Shown here in pieces: positions 22,568-30,649 of a stretch of DNA of 64,000 bases (the first letter of the stretch is position 1; every line of letters begins with the position of its first letter). Both the position numbers and the translations under genes were made by a program. Source of the stretch: Kitasatospora setae KM-6054 (lineage in GTDB: Bacteria; Actinomycetota; Actinomycetes; Streptomycetales; Streptomycetaceae); assembly GCF_000269985.1 (NCBI RefSeq), contig NC_016109.1, positions 2,170,001 to 2,234,000 on the forward strand, given 5' to 3'. The notes under the pieces were generated by a model, which was not told the DNA's origin, ran no database searches, and saw nothing but the letters and a program-made list of their open reading frames with translations.

Positions 22568-23286
22568 CCGCGGCCCCCGCCGACGGCGGCGGGCAGGACG
22601 CGCACGAGGAGTCCACGGAGCACGGGGCGTCCCCGGCCGCCCCGCGCGGGCGGCGGCGGTTCTGGTGGCCCGCCGCGCTGGCCGCCGTGGTCGCGCTCGG
22701 GCTCGCCGTGCCCGCGCTGGTCTCCGGCAGCACCCCGGCGTCCGGCAGCCCGACCGCCGCCGCCCCGGCCGCGCCGGTCACCGGCTCGGCGGAGGCCGGA
22801 TTCGCCCGCGACATGGCCACCCACCACCAGCAGGCCATCGACATGTCCTTCCTCGTCCGGGACCGCACCCAGAACGAGGAGGTGCGCGGCCTCGCGTTCG
22901 ACATCATCAACACCCAGGCCAACCAGCGCGGCATGCTGATGGGCTTCCTCGACCAGTGGGGCCTGTCGCAGAACACCACCGCCAAGCCGATGACCTGGAT
23001 GAACCACCCGTACGAGGCGCACGACGGCGCGCTGATGCCCGGCATGGCGACCAACACCGAGCTGGACAGGCTCCGTTCGCTCAGCGGCCAGGACGCCGAG
23101 GTGTACTACCTGCAGCTGATGATCACGCACCACAAGGCGGGCGCCGAGATGGCCCAGGCGTACGTGGACGCGGGGACCAACGCCCCGGAGAAGCGGCTCG
23201 CCCAGGGCATGGTCGACGCGCAGCACTCCGAGATCCAGCTGATGACGGACATGCTCGCCGAACGCGGCGCGCGGCCGGCTCCCTGA
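22564..23286 (+). CDS. DUF305 family protein
   Basis: 240 aa starting at GTG 22564, overlapping the DUF3105 stop (GTGA). It has one transmembrane segment (about 38-55) and an Ala/Pro linker, then a ferritin-like helical DUF305 domain: FARDMATHHQQAIDMSFLV near residue 80 and YYLQLMITHHKAGAEMAQ near 180, each with the HH pair and Met residues typical of the family. DUF305 proteins are often linked to copper or other metal stress, and some bind metal through these His/Met motifs. The predicted location is the outer face of the membrane. A strong stem-loop terminator follows. Confidence 0.87.
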   Translation: MTAAPADGGGQDAHEESTEHGASPAAPRGRRRFWWPAALAAVVALGLAVPALVSGSTPASGSPTAAAPAAPVTGSAEAGFARDMATHHQQAIDMSFLVRDRTQNEEVRGLAFDIINTQANQRGMLMGFLDQWGLSQNTTAKPMTWMNHPYEAHDGALMPGMATNTELDRLRSLSGQDAEVYYLQLMITHHKAGAEMAQAYVDAGTNAPEKRLAQGMVDAQHSEIQLMTDMLAERGARPAP

Positions 23287-23327
23287 GCCGGGGCCGTCGG
23301 CCCGTCGCATCGCAGCACGGCACGTCG

Positions 23328-23378
23328 CGCCGGAGGGCGCCGTCCGGGAGTCTCCTCCCGGGGCGGCGCCCTCCGGCG
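23328..23378. terminator. Terminator between the DUF305 and MFS genes
   Basis: A near-perfect long hairpin: arms 23328-23350 and 23355-23378 with a 4-nt TCTC loop and one bulge. It lies between two convergent genes and probably works in both directions. Confidence 0.85.
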
Positions 23379-23402
23379 TTCCCGGCCCGGTCCAGTCCCG
23401 GT

Positions 23403-24854
23403 TCAGTCCCGGCAGAGCCGGGCGGCCAGCAGCGCGACCGCCGCGAGCAGCAGCGGGACGGCCCGGCCGCCCGCCGCCGGGCCGGCCTGGTGGACGGCGA
23501 GCACCGGCAGGGCGGTGCCGAACGCGGTGCCCAGGCTGCGCACCATGTTGACCAGTCCGCCGCCGACGGCCGAGCTCTGCGCGGGTATCGCCCGCATCAC
23601 CAGGGCGTTGTTGGCGGGCAGCAGCAGGCCCAGGCCGTAGCCGGTGAGCAGCAGCGGCGCGGCGGTCGTCCACGGGCCGGGGGCGGGCAGCAGGGCCAGG
23701 GCGAGCAGTCCGGCGGCGGCGGTGAGGGCGCCGCAGCGGCAGCGGGCGGCGTCGCTCCAGCGGCGCGGCAGCAGGGCGCCGCCGGCCGTGGCGGCGAGGG
23801 CGAACGCGGCGGGCAGCGCGGTGATCGCGGCGCCCGCGGCGGTGGCGCCGGCGCCCCCGCCGACCAGGACGACGGGCTCCAGCACCAGCGGGCAGAACAG
23901 CAGCAGGTAGCCGATCAGCGCGACCAGCAGGCCGGCCCGGATGCCGGGGGTGTTGACCAGGCCCGGTGGGATGATCGGACGGTCCGCCCGGCGCTCCTGC
24001 CGGACCAGGCCGAGCGTCCCGGCGGCGGCCGCGGCCGACAGGACGGCGACCGCCCAGCCGGGCAGCGGCAGGCCGGAGGCGGCGGAGAGCGCGAGCAGCA
24101 GCGCGGTGGAGGAGCCGCCCAGCAGCAGCAGGCCGGCCAGGTCGAACCGGCCCTCGCGCTGCTCCGTACGCCGCTCCGGGTGCCGCTCCGGGCGGGCGGG
24201 GCGGCGGCCGTCGGGGAAGGTCCGGGGCAGCAGGAACCAGCCGGCCAGCAGGCCCAGCACGCCGATCGGCACGTTGACCCAGAACGCCCAGCGCCAGGAG
24301 GCGTGCGCGACCAGCAGGCCGCCGAGGGTCGGGCCGAGCGCCAGGCCGAGCGCCTGGGCGGCGGCCTGCACGCCGAGCGCGGTGCGCATCGCCCGCTCGG
24401 GCACGCCGCGGGCGACCAGGGCGACGCTGTTGGCCTGCATCATCGCGCCGCCGACGGCCTGCACGGCCCGGCAGCCGATCAGCACGCCGAGGTTCCCGGC
24501 CAGTCCGGCGCCGAGCGAGGCGGCGGCGAACACCACGAATCCGCCCAGGTACACGGTCTTGCGGCCGACCAGGTCGGACAGCCGCCCGACCGGGGCGAGC
24601 AGCGCGACCAGCACCAGCAGGTACGCCAGCGAGACCCACTCGACGGCGGCGAACGGGGCGGCGAAGTGGCCTTCGAGCGCGGGGAACACCAACGAGGTGA
24701 CGCTGGCGGTGAGTTGGCCGAGGAAGGCGCCCAGGCAGACGGTGCCGACGGCCAGCCAGTGCGCGTGCGGCCAGCGGGCGACGGCGCGGGGGCGGGGGCG
24801 TTCGGCGAGTTGCAGGGAGTCGAGCAGGCGGGCGGCGACCGCGGATTCAGCCAT
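23403..24854 (-). CDS. MFS transporter, DHA2-type drug efflux
   Basis: 483 aa with about 14 predicted membrane helices, the EmrB/QacA-type architecture. The motif A loop is GRLSDLVGRKTVYLGG (about residues 80-95) and motif C-like GPTLGGLLV follows. These proton-driven pumps export drugs or natural products. The start is ATG 24854 (a TTG at 24890 would extend it by 12 aa). A MarR regulator is divergent, and a palindrome lies at 24873-24887 just upstream, so induction by its substrate through MarR is expected. The substrate is unknown. Confidence 0.9.
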   Translation of the reverse strand: MAESAVAARLLDSLQLAERPRPRAVARWPHAHWLAVGTVCLGAFLGQLTASVTSLVFPALEGHFAAPFAAVEWVSLAYLLVLVALLAPVGRLSDLVGRKTVYLGGFVVFAAASLGAGLAGNLGVLIGCRAVQAVGGAMMQANSVALVARGVPERAMRTALGVQAAAQALGLALGPTLGGLLVAHASWRWAFWVNVPIGVLGLLAGWFLLPRTFPDGRRPARPERHPERRTEQREGRFDLAGLLLLGGSSTALLLALSAASGLPLPGWAVAVLSAAAAAGTLGLVRQERRADRPIIPPGLVNTPGIRAGLLVALIGYLLLFCPLVLEPVVLVGGGAGATAAGAAITALPAAFALAATAGGALLPRRWSDAARCRCGALTAAAGLLALALLPAPGPWTTAAPLLLTGYGLGLLLPANNALVMRAIPAQSSAVGGGLVNMVRSLGTAFGTALPVLAVHQAGPAAGGRAVPLLLAAVALLAARLCRD

Positions 24855-24870
24855 GCGCAGAACATATCTG

Positions 24871-24890
24871 TTAACGACATAATCGTTCAA
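24871..24890. promoter_or_regulatory. Probable MarR operator upstream of the MFS gene
   Basis: AACGA (24873-24877) and TCGTT (24883-24887) form an inverted repeat around 5 bp; T24871 and A24889 also pair beyond a mismatch. The site is AT-rich against its surroundings and lies within 20-35 bp of the MFS start codon, typical of MarR-family control. Confidence 0.6.
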
Positions 24891-25021
24891 GGAGCATTTC
24901 GGCCCCCGAGCAGCCCCTCCCCGCCCCCGCCCACACCGCCCTCGGACCAGCGGGGCGTTCCGGCCGGTGGACGGACGGACTCCCGGCAGCCCGCCGATCG
25001 CCGGGCGCTACGCTGTCCGGC

Positions 25022-25528
25022 ATGTCCTCGCAGCCCCAGCCCGTCCCGCACCCGTCCGACCCTGCGGACACGGCCGACGACGCACTCGCCGGGGCCCAGC
25101 AGCTCACCGACGTGATCACCCGGCTGCGCCGGGCGCTGCGGAGCTCGATCCGCTCCGAATTCCCCTGGGAGGCACTGCCGATGGCCCAGGTCGAACTGCT
25201 CCAGACCCTCGCACCCGCCCCCCTGCGGGTCGGCGAACTGGCCACCCGCCAGCGCCTCGCCCCCAACACCGTCAGCGGCCTGATCTCCAAGCTCCTGGAC
25301 GCCGGCCTGGTCGACCGCCAACCCGACCCCGGCGACCGCCGCACCGCCCGGATCGCCCTCACCGAAGCCGGCCACCAACAGCTCCGGGACTGGCAGAACG
25401 CCCACGAACGCCGCCTCGCCACCGCCCTCGAAACCCTCACCCCGACCGACCGCGCCGCCGTCATGCTGGCCCTCCCGGGCCTCGACCGCCTCGCCCACTC
25501 CCTGGCCGGCACCGACCTGCTCCGCTGA
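25022..25528 (+). CDS. MarR family transcriptional regulator
   Basis: 168 aa. The winged helix core (about 55-125) reads MAQVELLQTLAPAPLRVGELATRQRLAPNTVSGLISKLLDAGLVDRQPDPGDRRTARIALTEAGH, with the DxRxxR-like wing GDRRTARIAL. It is divergent from the MFS efflux gene with a shared 167-bp region containing a palindrome. Likely a repressor of the pump that responds to its substrate. The short N-terminal tail (1-20) is Pro/Asp-rich. Confidence 0.92.
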   Translation: MSSQPQPVPHPSDPADTADDALAGAQQLTDVITRLRRALRSSIRSEFPWEALPMAQVELLQTLAPAPLRVGELATRQRLAPNTVSGLISKLLDAGLVDRQPDPGDRRTARIALTEAGHQQLRDWQNAHERRLATALETLTPTDRAAVMLALPGLDRLAHSLAGTDLLR

Positions 25529-25598
25529 GGCGCCCCGCCCGCGCCCCGCCGCTCCCGCACCGCAGGGATGGCGGGGCGATCTTGCTTTCTCGTAAGAA

Positions 25599-25760
25599 CT
25601 CGTAACACGATCATGAGGGTGGGTTGTTGAGGCGTCGCCAGCAGATGAGTGCGCAGGCAAGTGAGACGAACGCGTTGTGGAGGTCGAGGCGCCTCTCCCA
25701 GCGGACGGCGAGGCGCTTGAACTGGTGGGGCTGGGCGAAGGTCTGCTCGACGACATAGAG
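25599..25760 (-). pseudogene. Remnant of an IS5-type transposase (C-terminal end)
   Basis: Read on the minus strand, 25760 to about 25618 encodes VVEQTFAQPHQFKRLAVRWE followed by RRLDLHNAFVSLACALICWR, closely matching the end of the transposase at 25833-26656 but in opposite orientation. The stop is followed within 15 bp by the element end CTCGTAACACGATC (25599-25612 on the plus strand). Everything 5' of the last Glu motif is missing; the neighbouring copy starts exactly at 25761. Confidence 0.85.
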
Positions 25761-25832
25761 CTCGTAACACGATCTTGGTGATCATTACTGGTGGGGCGTG
25801 ACCGATGTGACGATTCGTCCGTTCGTGATGGC

Positions 25833-26656
25833 GTGAGCAACAAGCCGTGGATGGTGGACGACGAGCTGTGGGCCCGGATCGAGCCGCTGCTGCCGGCATG
25901 GCCGGAGCGGTCGCCGGGCCCGCGTCCGGTGGACGACCGGCTGTGTCTGCAGGGCATCCTGTTCGTGCTCTACACCGGCATCACCTGGCAGCAACTGCCG
26001 CCGGAGCTGGGCTTCGGCTCCGGGCAGACCTGCTGGCGCAGACTCGGCCGCCGGCAGAAGGCCGGGGTGTTCGAGGCCCTGCACCGCATACTCCTGGCCG
26101 AGTTGAACGCGGCCGGACTGATCGACTGGACGCGCGCCCGCGTGGACGCCTCCCACGTGCGCGCGAAAAAGGGGGCGAGGCAACCGGCCCGTCGCCGGTC
26201 GACCGCCGCAAGACCGGCAGCAAACACCACCTGATCAGCGACGGCGGCGGCATCCCGTTCCACGTGATCACCACCGCCGCCAACGTCAACGACGTCACCT
26301 TGACCCTCGACCTGGTCGACGGCATCCCGCCGGTTGCAGGCCGGGTCGGACACCCCCGAAAGCGCCCCGACGCCCTGCTCGGCGACAAGGGCCACGACAG
26401 CAACCCCAACCGCCAGGAACTGCGCAAACGCCGGATCCTGCCCGTCATCTCCCGCCGCGGCGAACCCGACATCATCGGCCTCGACAAGCTCCGCTGTGTC
26501 GTCGAGCAGACCTTCGCCCAACTCCACCAGTTCAAGCGCCTCGCCGTCCGCTGGGAGAGGCGCCTCGATCTGCACGAAGCCCTCGTCTCGCTGGCCTGCG
26601 CGATCATCTGTTGGCGGCGCCTCAGGCGGCCTGCTCAGCCGACTCGCAGACCGTGA
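25833..26656 (+). CDS. IS5 family transposase, two overlapping frames with -1 shift
   Basis: Frame 1 runs from GTG 25833 (VSNKPWMVDDELWARIEPLLP) to a stop at 26234. The rest continues in the -1 frame to 26656. The switch point is at or near AAAAAGGGGG (about 26166-26175), a plausible slippery site, so programmed -1 frameshifting would give a protein of about 275 aa. DDE residues are visible: the first Asp in RVDASHVRAKKG, the second Asp in LLGDKGHDSN, and Glu in VVEQTFAQ. Two-frame transposases of this kind are normal for the IS427-type group. Whether the copy is active is not known; its ends are present. Confidence 0.85.
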
Positions 26657-26924
26657 CCGCCAGACGTTCGCCGTCTCTGGCTTTCACGACATCGACCAGG
26701 ATCTCGCTGCCCTCATGGAAGCGCAGGGTGAAGACCGGATCGAGATCCATCAAGCGGTCGAACACCTCGCGACGATCATCCGACAGGAGTTCAGGGCCGA
26801 GTAGCGCGTCACAGACCCAGTTGTCGTCGGCGGGACGGATCGATACCTGCACGTCGAACTCGCCCAGGCACGTCGACCCATTGGCCCACCACTCCAACCT
26901 CGCTGGCCCCTCATAGCTGTCCAT
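26622..26924 (-). CDS. Hypothetical protein inside the IS boundaries
   Basis: 100 aa from ATG 26924 (a GTG at 26975 is possible). Beta-rich, acidic: LEWWANGSTCLGEFDVQVSI, then WVCDALLGPELLSDDRREVF and LMDLDPVFTLRFHEGSEIL. I recall similar small uncharacterised actinomycete proteins but no named family. It overlaps the 3' end of the transposase by 35 bp in the opposite direction and ends just before the right inverted repeat. It could be cargo carried by the element, a host gene trapped between IS ends, or an immunity-like protein tied to the adjacent toxin. Confidence 0.55.
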   Translation of the reverse strand: MDSYEGPARLEWWANGSTCLGEFDVQVSIRPADDNWVCDALLGPELLSDDRREVFDRLMDLDPVFTLRFHEGSEILVDVVKARDGERLAVTVCESAEQAA

Positions 26925-26997
26925 CGCCCAAGTATCCCGGTCGACCAAGCGTGCGAAAACGGGGCCGCTCGGCACAACTGCAAGATCGTGTTACGAG

Positions 26998-27363
26998 TTC
27001 TACGTGCTGGCGGGCAATACGCCGGTCCTCGTGCACAACACCGGGTTCTGCCTCCAGGCCGCGAACTCGGCCGTGCTGAAGGCGGTGGAGAATCCCTCCG
27101 CCTTCTTCATCAAGAACAAGCACCTCTCCTTCTCCAGAGGAACCTGGGCGAAGTTCGACTCCGCCGACATCGCCGAGGTCCAGGGCTGGGTGGCTCAGGC
27201 ACTCAAGTCCGACAAGGCGGTGTTCATGCAGAACGGGCTCCGCGACACCTTTAAGGTGGAGGTGGACACGGGAAGGGTCATCGGCACCCAGGGGCAGACG
27301 GGCATCAGGATCATCGTGTCGAACGACGGCCGGGTGATCAACGCCCTCCCCGTCAACCCGTGA
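26998..27363 (+). pseudogene. Truncated polymorphic toxin C-terminal module
   Basis: An open frame starting directly at the IS border reads FYVLAGNTPVLVHNTG. The VLAGNTPVLVHN motif marks the end of the pretoxin HINT domain in actinobacterial polymorphic toxins, just before the toxin tip. The remaining about 105 aa (KHLSFSRGTWAKF, MQNGLRDTFKVEVDTGRVIG, TGIRIIVSNDGRVINALPVNP) form a small alpha/beta domain reminiscent of BECR-type RNase toxin tips, though I cannot assign the family. The N-terminal delivery and repeat part is absent, replaced by IS sequence, so this is an orphan tip. A GTG at 27004 could still start translation. The probable immunity gene follows after 17 bp. Confidence 0.7.
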
Positions 27364-27380
27364 GGAAGCGAGCCGCTCCA

Positions 27381-27800
27381 ATGAGAATCGATTACCACGG
27401 CATCAACGCGGCCGATCTGCGCGGATCAACGATCGCCGACTACCTCGTCAACATCGAAGCGGACTTCGAACTGAGCGACGAGGCCGGGGTGATCTACTCG
27501 GAATTCGCCTTCCCGATCGCGGAACTCGCGCGGGAGCTGGCGCGATGGATCGCCCAGGGCGAAGACGTGGCAACGGACTTCTCCTTCTCGTCGCTCTCGT
27601 TCCCCGAACCGGGATCCGTCACGATCACCCGAAGCGGTTCGGGCTGGACGGCGGGGTCGATGTTCGCCGACGACAGGACTCCGGCGCCCGTCCCGTGGGC
27701 TGTCCTCGCACGCGGCATCGAAGGGTTCGTGGAAGACGTGCGCAAAGACGTCGCCGCCCTGGGAATCGATCCGAGCTTCATCGGCGCGACCCGGGATTGA
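27381..27800 (+). CDS. Probable immunity protein for the adjacent toxin
   Basis: 139 aa, acidic and cytoplasmic: MRIDYHGINAADLRGSTIA, FELSDEAGVIYSEFAFPIAE, DFSFSSLSFPEPGSVTI. It follows the toxin tip by 17 bp on the same strand, the standard toxin-immunity order. It resembles uncharacterised actinomycete proteins (DUF7878-like) by memory only. ATG 27381 is chosen; a GTG at 27360 overlapping the toxin stop would add 7 aa. A strong terminator follows. Its survival beside a truncated toxin fits orphan immunity retained for protection against relatives. Confidence 0.6.
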   Translation: MRIDYHGINAADLRGSTIADYLVNIEADFELSDEAGVIYSEFAFPIAELARELARWIAQGEDVATDFSFSSLSFPEPGSVTITRSGSGWTAGSMFADDRTPAPVPWAVLARGIEGFVEDVRKDVAALGIDPSFIGATRD

Positions 27801-27893
27801 TCAGCGGATACCGGTGGATGCTCCTTCGCTAGGAGTGTCCACCGTCCCGGAAGCCCTCACCGGCTTCCGAAGGCAGCAGAGCTGCCCCCTGGA

Positions 27894-27936
27894 AAAGCAC
27901 TGTGGGACCCGGGCTTCCCGGGTCCCACAGTGCTTT
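27894..27936. terminator. Terminator, 20-bp perfect stem
   Basis: Arms 27894-27913 and 27917-27936 are perfectly complementary with a 3-nt loop (CTT), and an A-rich 5' side with a T-rich 3' side (GCTTTCC). A smaller hairpin (27848-27855 with 27862-27869) precedes it. It separates the immunity gene from the convergent sulfur operon. Confidence 0.9.
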
Positions 27937-28016
27937 CCGGAAGACTCCCGGACCAGCTCTTGCGGCCCGCGAAAAGGAACGAAGGTGCCCCCGGCTTCCC
28001 TCGTCGTGGCCCGCCG

Positions 28017-28820
28017 TCAGGCCGTGCGCGCGCCCGGGGAGTCGGCGGCCGCCGTGCGGGCGGCGTCGGCGTGGCGGGTGAGGACGAGGTGGGCGAGTTC
28101 CGGGGCGGCGCCGAGGACGGGGGCGAGGTGGTCGGCGGCGTGGGTGGTGGCGGCGGTGGCGATGCGGTCGGGGAGGAGGCCGGGGGCGAGCAGGTAGGGG
28201 GCGACGGCGGTGGTGCGGACGGCCGTCTCGCGGCGGAGGGCGGCGAGGGCGTCGGCGGTGCTGGGGCCGGTGCCGGAGGCGTGCGCGGTGGTGACGGCGG
28301 CCCAGCCGCGGGTGCGGTGCCAGTGGGCGGCGACGGCGCGGGTGGTGGCGTTGGCGGCCGGGTCGGAGGAGCCGGCGGCGGCGAGCACGATGCCGGTGCG
28401 GGCGCGGACGGCGGGGTCGGCGACGTCCAAGCCGGTCTCGGCGAGGCGGCGGTCGAGGGCGTCCAGCAGCAGCGGGGAGGGGCCGAGGACGTCGGCGACG
28501 GGGATGGCCGAGCCGGCGGCGCGCAGCGCGGCGGGGATGTCGTGCTTGGCGTGGAAGGCCCGGTTGAGCAGCAGCGGGACGGCGACGGCGTCGGTGAGCC
28601 GGGGGGCGACCTGGGTGATCCGCGGCGCGCAGTGGTCGAGGTAGGCGGTGCTGACGGTGAGGCCGGGCGCCAGGGCGCGGACGGTGTCGGCGAGCGCTTC
28701 GACGGTGGCGGCGTGCCGGGGGTCGCGGGAGCCGTGGGCGAGCAGCAGCAGCGGGGGGAGCCCGGTGCCCCCGCCTCCAGGCGTGGAGGCGGGGGACGCG
28801 GGTGTGGTGCGTGGTGCCAT
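28017..28820 (-). CDS. Sirohydrochlorin chelatase family protein (CbiX/SirB-like)
   Basis: 267 aa with two related halves. The first begins LLLLAHGSRDPRHAATVEALA, the classic chelatase start, and the second has a matching GIVLAAAGSSDPAANATTRA. These class II chelatases insert Fe2+ into sirohydrochlorin to make siroheme, the prosthetic group of the sulfite reductase encoded upstream in the same operon; cobalt insertion is the alternative activity. It is the last gene of the minus-strand sulfur cluster, 5 bp after ssuC. The N-terminal 25 aa are low-complexity. The HGS His is the expected metal ligand. Confidence 0.88.
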   Translation of the reverse strand: MAPRTTPASPASTPGGGGTGLPPLLLLAHGSRDPRHAATVEALADTVRALAPGLTVSTAYLDHCAPRITQVAPRLTDAVAVPLLLNRAFHAKHDIPAALRAAGSAIPVADVLGPSPLLLDALDRRLAETGLDVADPAVRARTGIVLAAAGSSDPAANATTRAVAAHWHRTRGWAAVTTAHASGTGPSTADALAALRRETAVRTTAVAPYLLAPGLLPDRIATAATTHAADHLAPVLGAAPELAHLVLTRHADAARTAAADSPGARTA

Positions 28821-28825
28821 GGGTG

Positions 28826-29731
28826 TCAGCGCGAGTTGACCAGGAGGCCGCGGCTGCGCAGGACGCGGCGCTCCAGCGGGGAGAAGAACAGCAGGTCGAT
28901 GGCGACGCCGACGATCAGGATCAGCAGGATGCCGAGGAAGACGCCGGACATGTTGGAGAACTCGCGCTGGTTCTCCAGGAACCGGCCGAGGCCGAGGCCC
29001 AGGTCGGGTGAGGAGGCGATGAGTTCGGCGGCCATCAGCGAGCGCCAGGAGAACGCCCAGCCCTGCTTGAGGCCGGAGAGGTAGCCGGGCAGCGCGGCCG
29101 GCAGCAGGATGTGCCGGGCGCCGCGCAGGCCGGTCGCGCCGAGGGTCTGGCCGGCCCGCAGGTAGATCGGCGGGACCTGGTCGATGCCGCTGATCAGGCC
29201 GTTGGCGATGGACGGGACGGCGCCGAGCAGGATCACCGCGTACATCGCCGAGTTGGTGATGCCGAGCCAGATGATGGCGGCCGGGACCCAGGCGACCGAG
29301 GGCAGCGACTGGAGGCCGGAGAGCACCGGGCCGAGCGCGGCGCGGACCGGCTTGAGCTGGGCGACGACCAGGCCGATCGGGGTGCCGATCAGCACGGACA
29401 GGCCGAAGCCGGACAGGCCGCGCCAGACGCTGGTCCAGATGATCGAGAACAGCGTGCCCGCGTACCAGAGTTCGGTGAGCGAGTCCCAGACGTCGGCGGG
29501 GCTGGGGAGCTTGTCGGGGGTGGTGAGTTCCAGGCTGTAGGCGAGCTGCCAGACGGCCAGCACCAGCAGGACGCCGAGGACCGGCGGCAGGACCTTCTGC
29601 CGGAGCACCGCGCCGATCGGGGTGCGCTGCGCCTGGACGGTCTCCAGGGCGTCGAGGCCGGCCTCGACGCTGGCGTCGTCGGAGGCGGCGGCGGCCTTGG
29701 CGAGGGGAGCGGCGGTGTCAGTGCTGGACAT
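28826..29731 (-). CDS. ssuC: Aliphatic sulfonate ABC transporter permease
   Basis: 301 aa with about six membrane helices after a 45-aa cytoplasmic N-terminus. The BPD-type permease loop, which contacts the ATPase, is AGQTLGATGLRGARHILLPAALPGYL (EAA-like motif). High similarity in pattern to SsuC/TauC (SLPSVAWVPAAIIWLGITN is typical). It overlaps ssuB by 14 bp, so stoichiometric expression is likely. It imports sulfonates as a sulfur source together with SsuA and SsuB. Nitrate- or taurine-type substrates are alternatives, but the cys gene context supports sulfonate. Confidence 0.9.
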   Translation of the reverse strand: MSSTDTAAPLAKAAAASDDASVEAGLDALETVQAQRTPIGAVLRQKVLPPVLGVLLVLAVWQLAYSLELTTPDKLPSPADVWDSLTELWYAGTLFSIIWTSVWRGLSGFGLSVLIGTPIGLVVAQLKPVRAALGPVLSGLQSLPSVAWVPAAIIWLGITNSAMYAVILLGAVPSIANGLISGIDQVPPIYLRAGQTLGATGLRGARHILLPAALPGYLSGLKQGWAFSWRSLMAAELIASSPDLGLGLGRFLENQREFSNMSGVFLGILLILIVGVAIDLLFFSPLERRVLRSRGLLVNSR

Positions 29732-30521
29732 GGCGGCGGATCTCCCCACGCAGTTCTTCGGTGATCTCGATGGACAGGTCCGCGACCCCGGCCGACTCGA
29801 TCCGGCGCGGCTGCGGCAGGTCGATCCGCCACTCCTTGGCGACCCGGCCGGGGCGCGAGGAGAGCAGCACGACGCGCTGGGCGAGCCGGACCGCCTCGCG
29901 GACGTTGTGGGTGACGAACAGGACGGCGAGCCGCTTCTCCGCCCAGATCCGGGTGATCTCGTCGTGCAGCACGTCCCGGGTGATGGCGTCGAGCGCGGCG
30001 AACGGCTCGTCCATCAGCAGGACCTGCGAGCCCTGGGCGAGCGAGCGGGCCAGCGCGACGCGCTGGCGCATGCCGCCGGACAGCTCGTGCACGCGCTTCT
30101 TGTAGGAGCCCTTCAGCCGGACGAGTTCGAGCAGCCGCTCGGCCTCGGGCTGCCGCTCGGCCTTGGGGACGCCGGCCAGCCGGAGGGCCAGTTCGATGTT
30201 CTTGCCGGCGGTGAGCCAGGGGAACAGCGCGTGGTCCTGGAACATCAGCGCGGGCCGGCCGCCGGGCACCTCGATGGTGCCGGAGGTCGGCTTGTCCAGG
30301 CCGGCCACCAGGTTGAGCAGGGTGGACTTGCCGCAGCCGGAGGCGCCGAGCAGGGTGACGAACTCTCCGGGGGCGACGGTGAGGTTGATGTCCTCCAGCA
30401 CCGGTGCGGCGGTGCCGGGACGGCCGAAGGTCTTGTGCACGTGCGAGATCCGGACGGCGGTGTCGCCGTCCGGACTTCCCGCGCCGGGGACGTCGGGCGA
30501 GGTGGTCAGTGCCGTGGTCAC
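29718..30521 (-). CDS. ssuB: Aliphatic sulfonate ABC transporter ATP-binding protein
   Basis: 267 aa. Walker A is GASGCGKST, the Q-loop is MFQDHALFPW, the signature is LSGGMRQRVALARSL, Walker B is VLLMDEP and the H-loop is VTHN. GTG 30521 is a firm start because AGGAGG lies at the ideal distance. It energises uptake through SsuC. The gap to ssuA is 128 bp. Confidence 0.92.
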   Translation of the reverse strand: MTTALTTSPDVPGAGSPDGDTAVRISHVHKTFGRPGTAAPVLEDINLTVAPGEFVTLLGASGCGKSTLLNLVAGLDKPTSGTIEVPGGRPALMFQDHALFPWLTAGKNIELALRLAGVPKAERQPEAERLLELVRLKGSYKKRVHELSGGMRQRVALARSLAQGSQVLLMDEPFAALDAITRDVLHDEITRIWAEKRLAVLFVTHNVREAVRLAQRVVLLSSRPGRVAKEWRIDLPQPRRIESAGVADLSIEITEELRGEIRRHVQH

Positions 30522-30649
30522 GGGCACCTCCTGCGGGTGTGGTTCCGGGCAGGGCAGGGATCGGTGTCCGGGGTCCGACCCCGCGCCCGCCCGGTGAGTG
30601 GGCATCGGTCGGGCGGGCGCGGGGTGCGGACCTCGGGGCCTGGAAGGAG

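Larger units (their letters stand above)
25761..26997 (+). mobile_element. IS5-type insertion sequence with a possible passenger gene
   Basis: Terminal inverted repeats are CTCGTAACACGATCTT (25761-25776) and its exact complement AAGATCGTGTTACGAG (26982-26997). Between them are a two-frame DDE transposase and, past its stop, a minus-strand open frame (26622-26924) that ordinary IS5 elements lack. In the remnant next door the IR follows the transposase stop within about 15 bp, so the extra 330 bp here are unusual. No target-site duplication is apparent. The right end abuts a truncated polymorphic toxin gene. Confidence 0.75.

Noticed and set aside
25755..27004. Target-site duplication flanking the IS
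   Set aside because: Flanking bases on the two sides do not match, and the left side is an older IS remnant.
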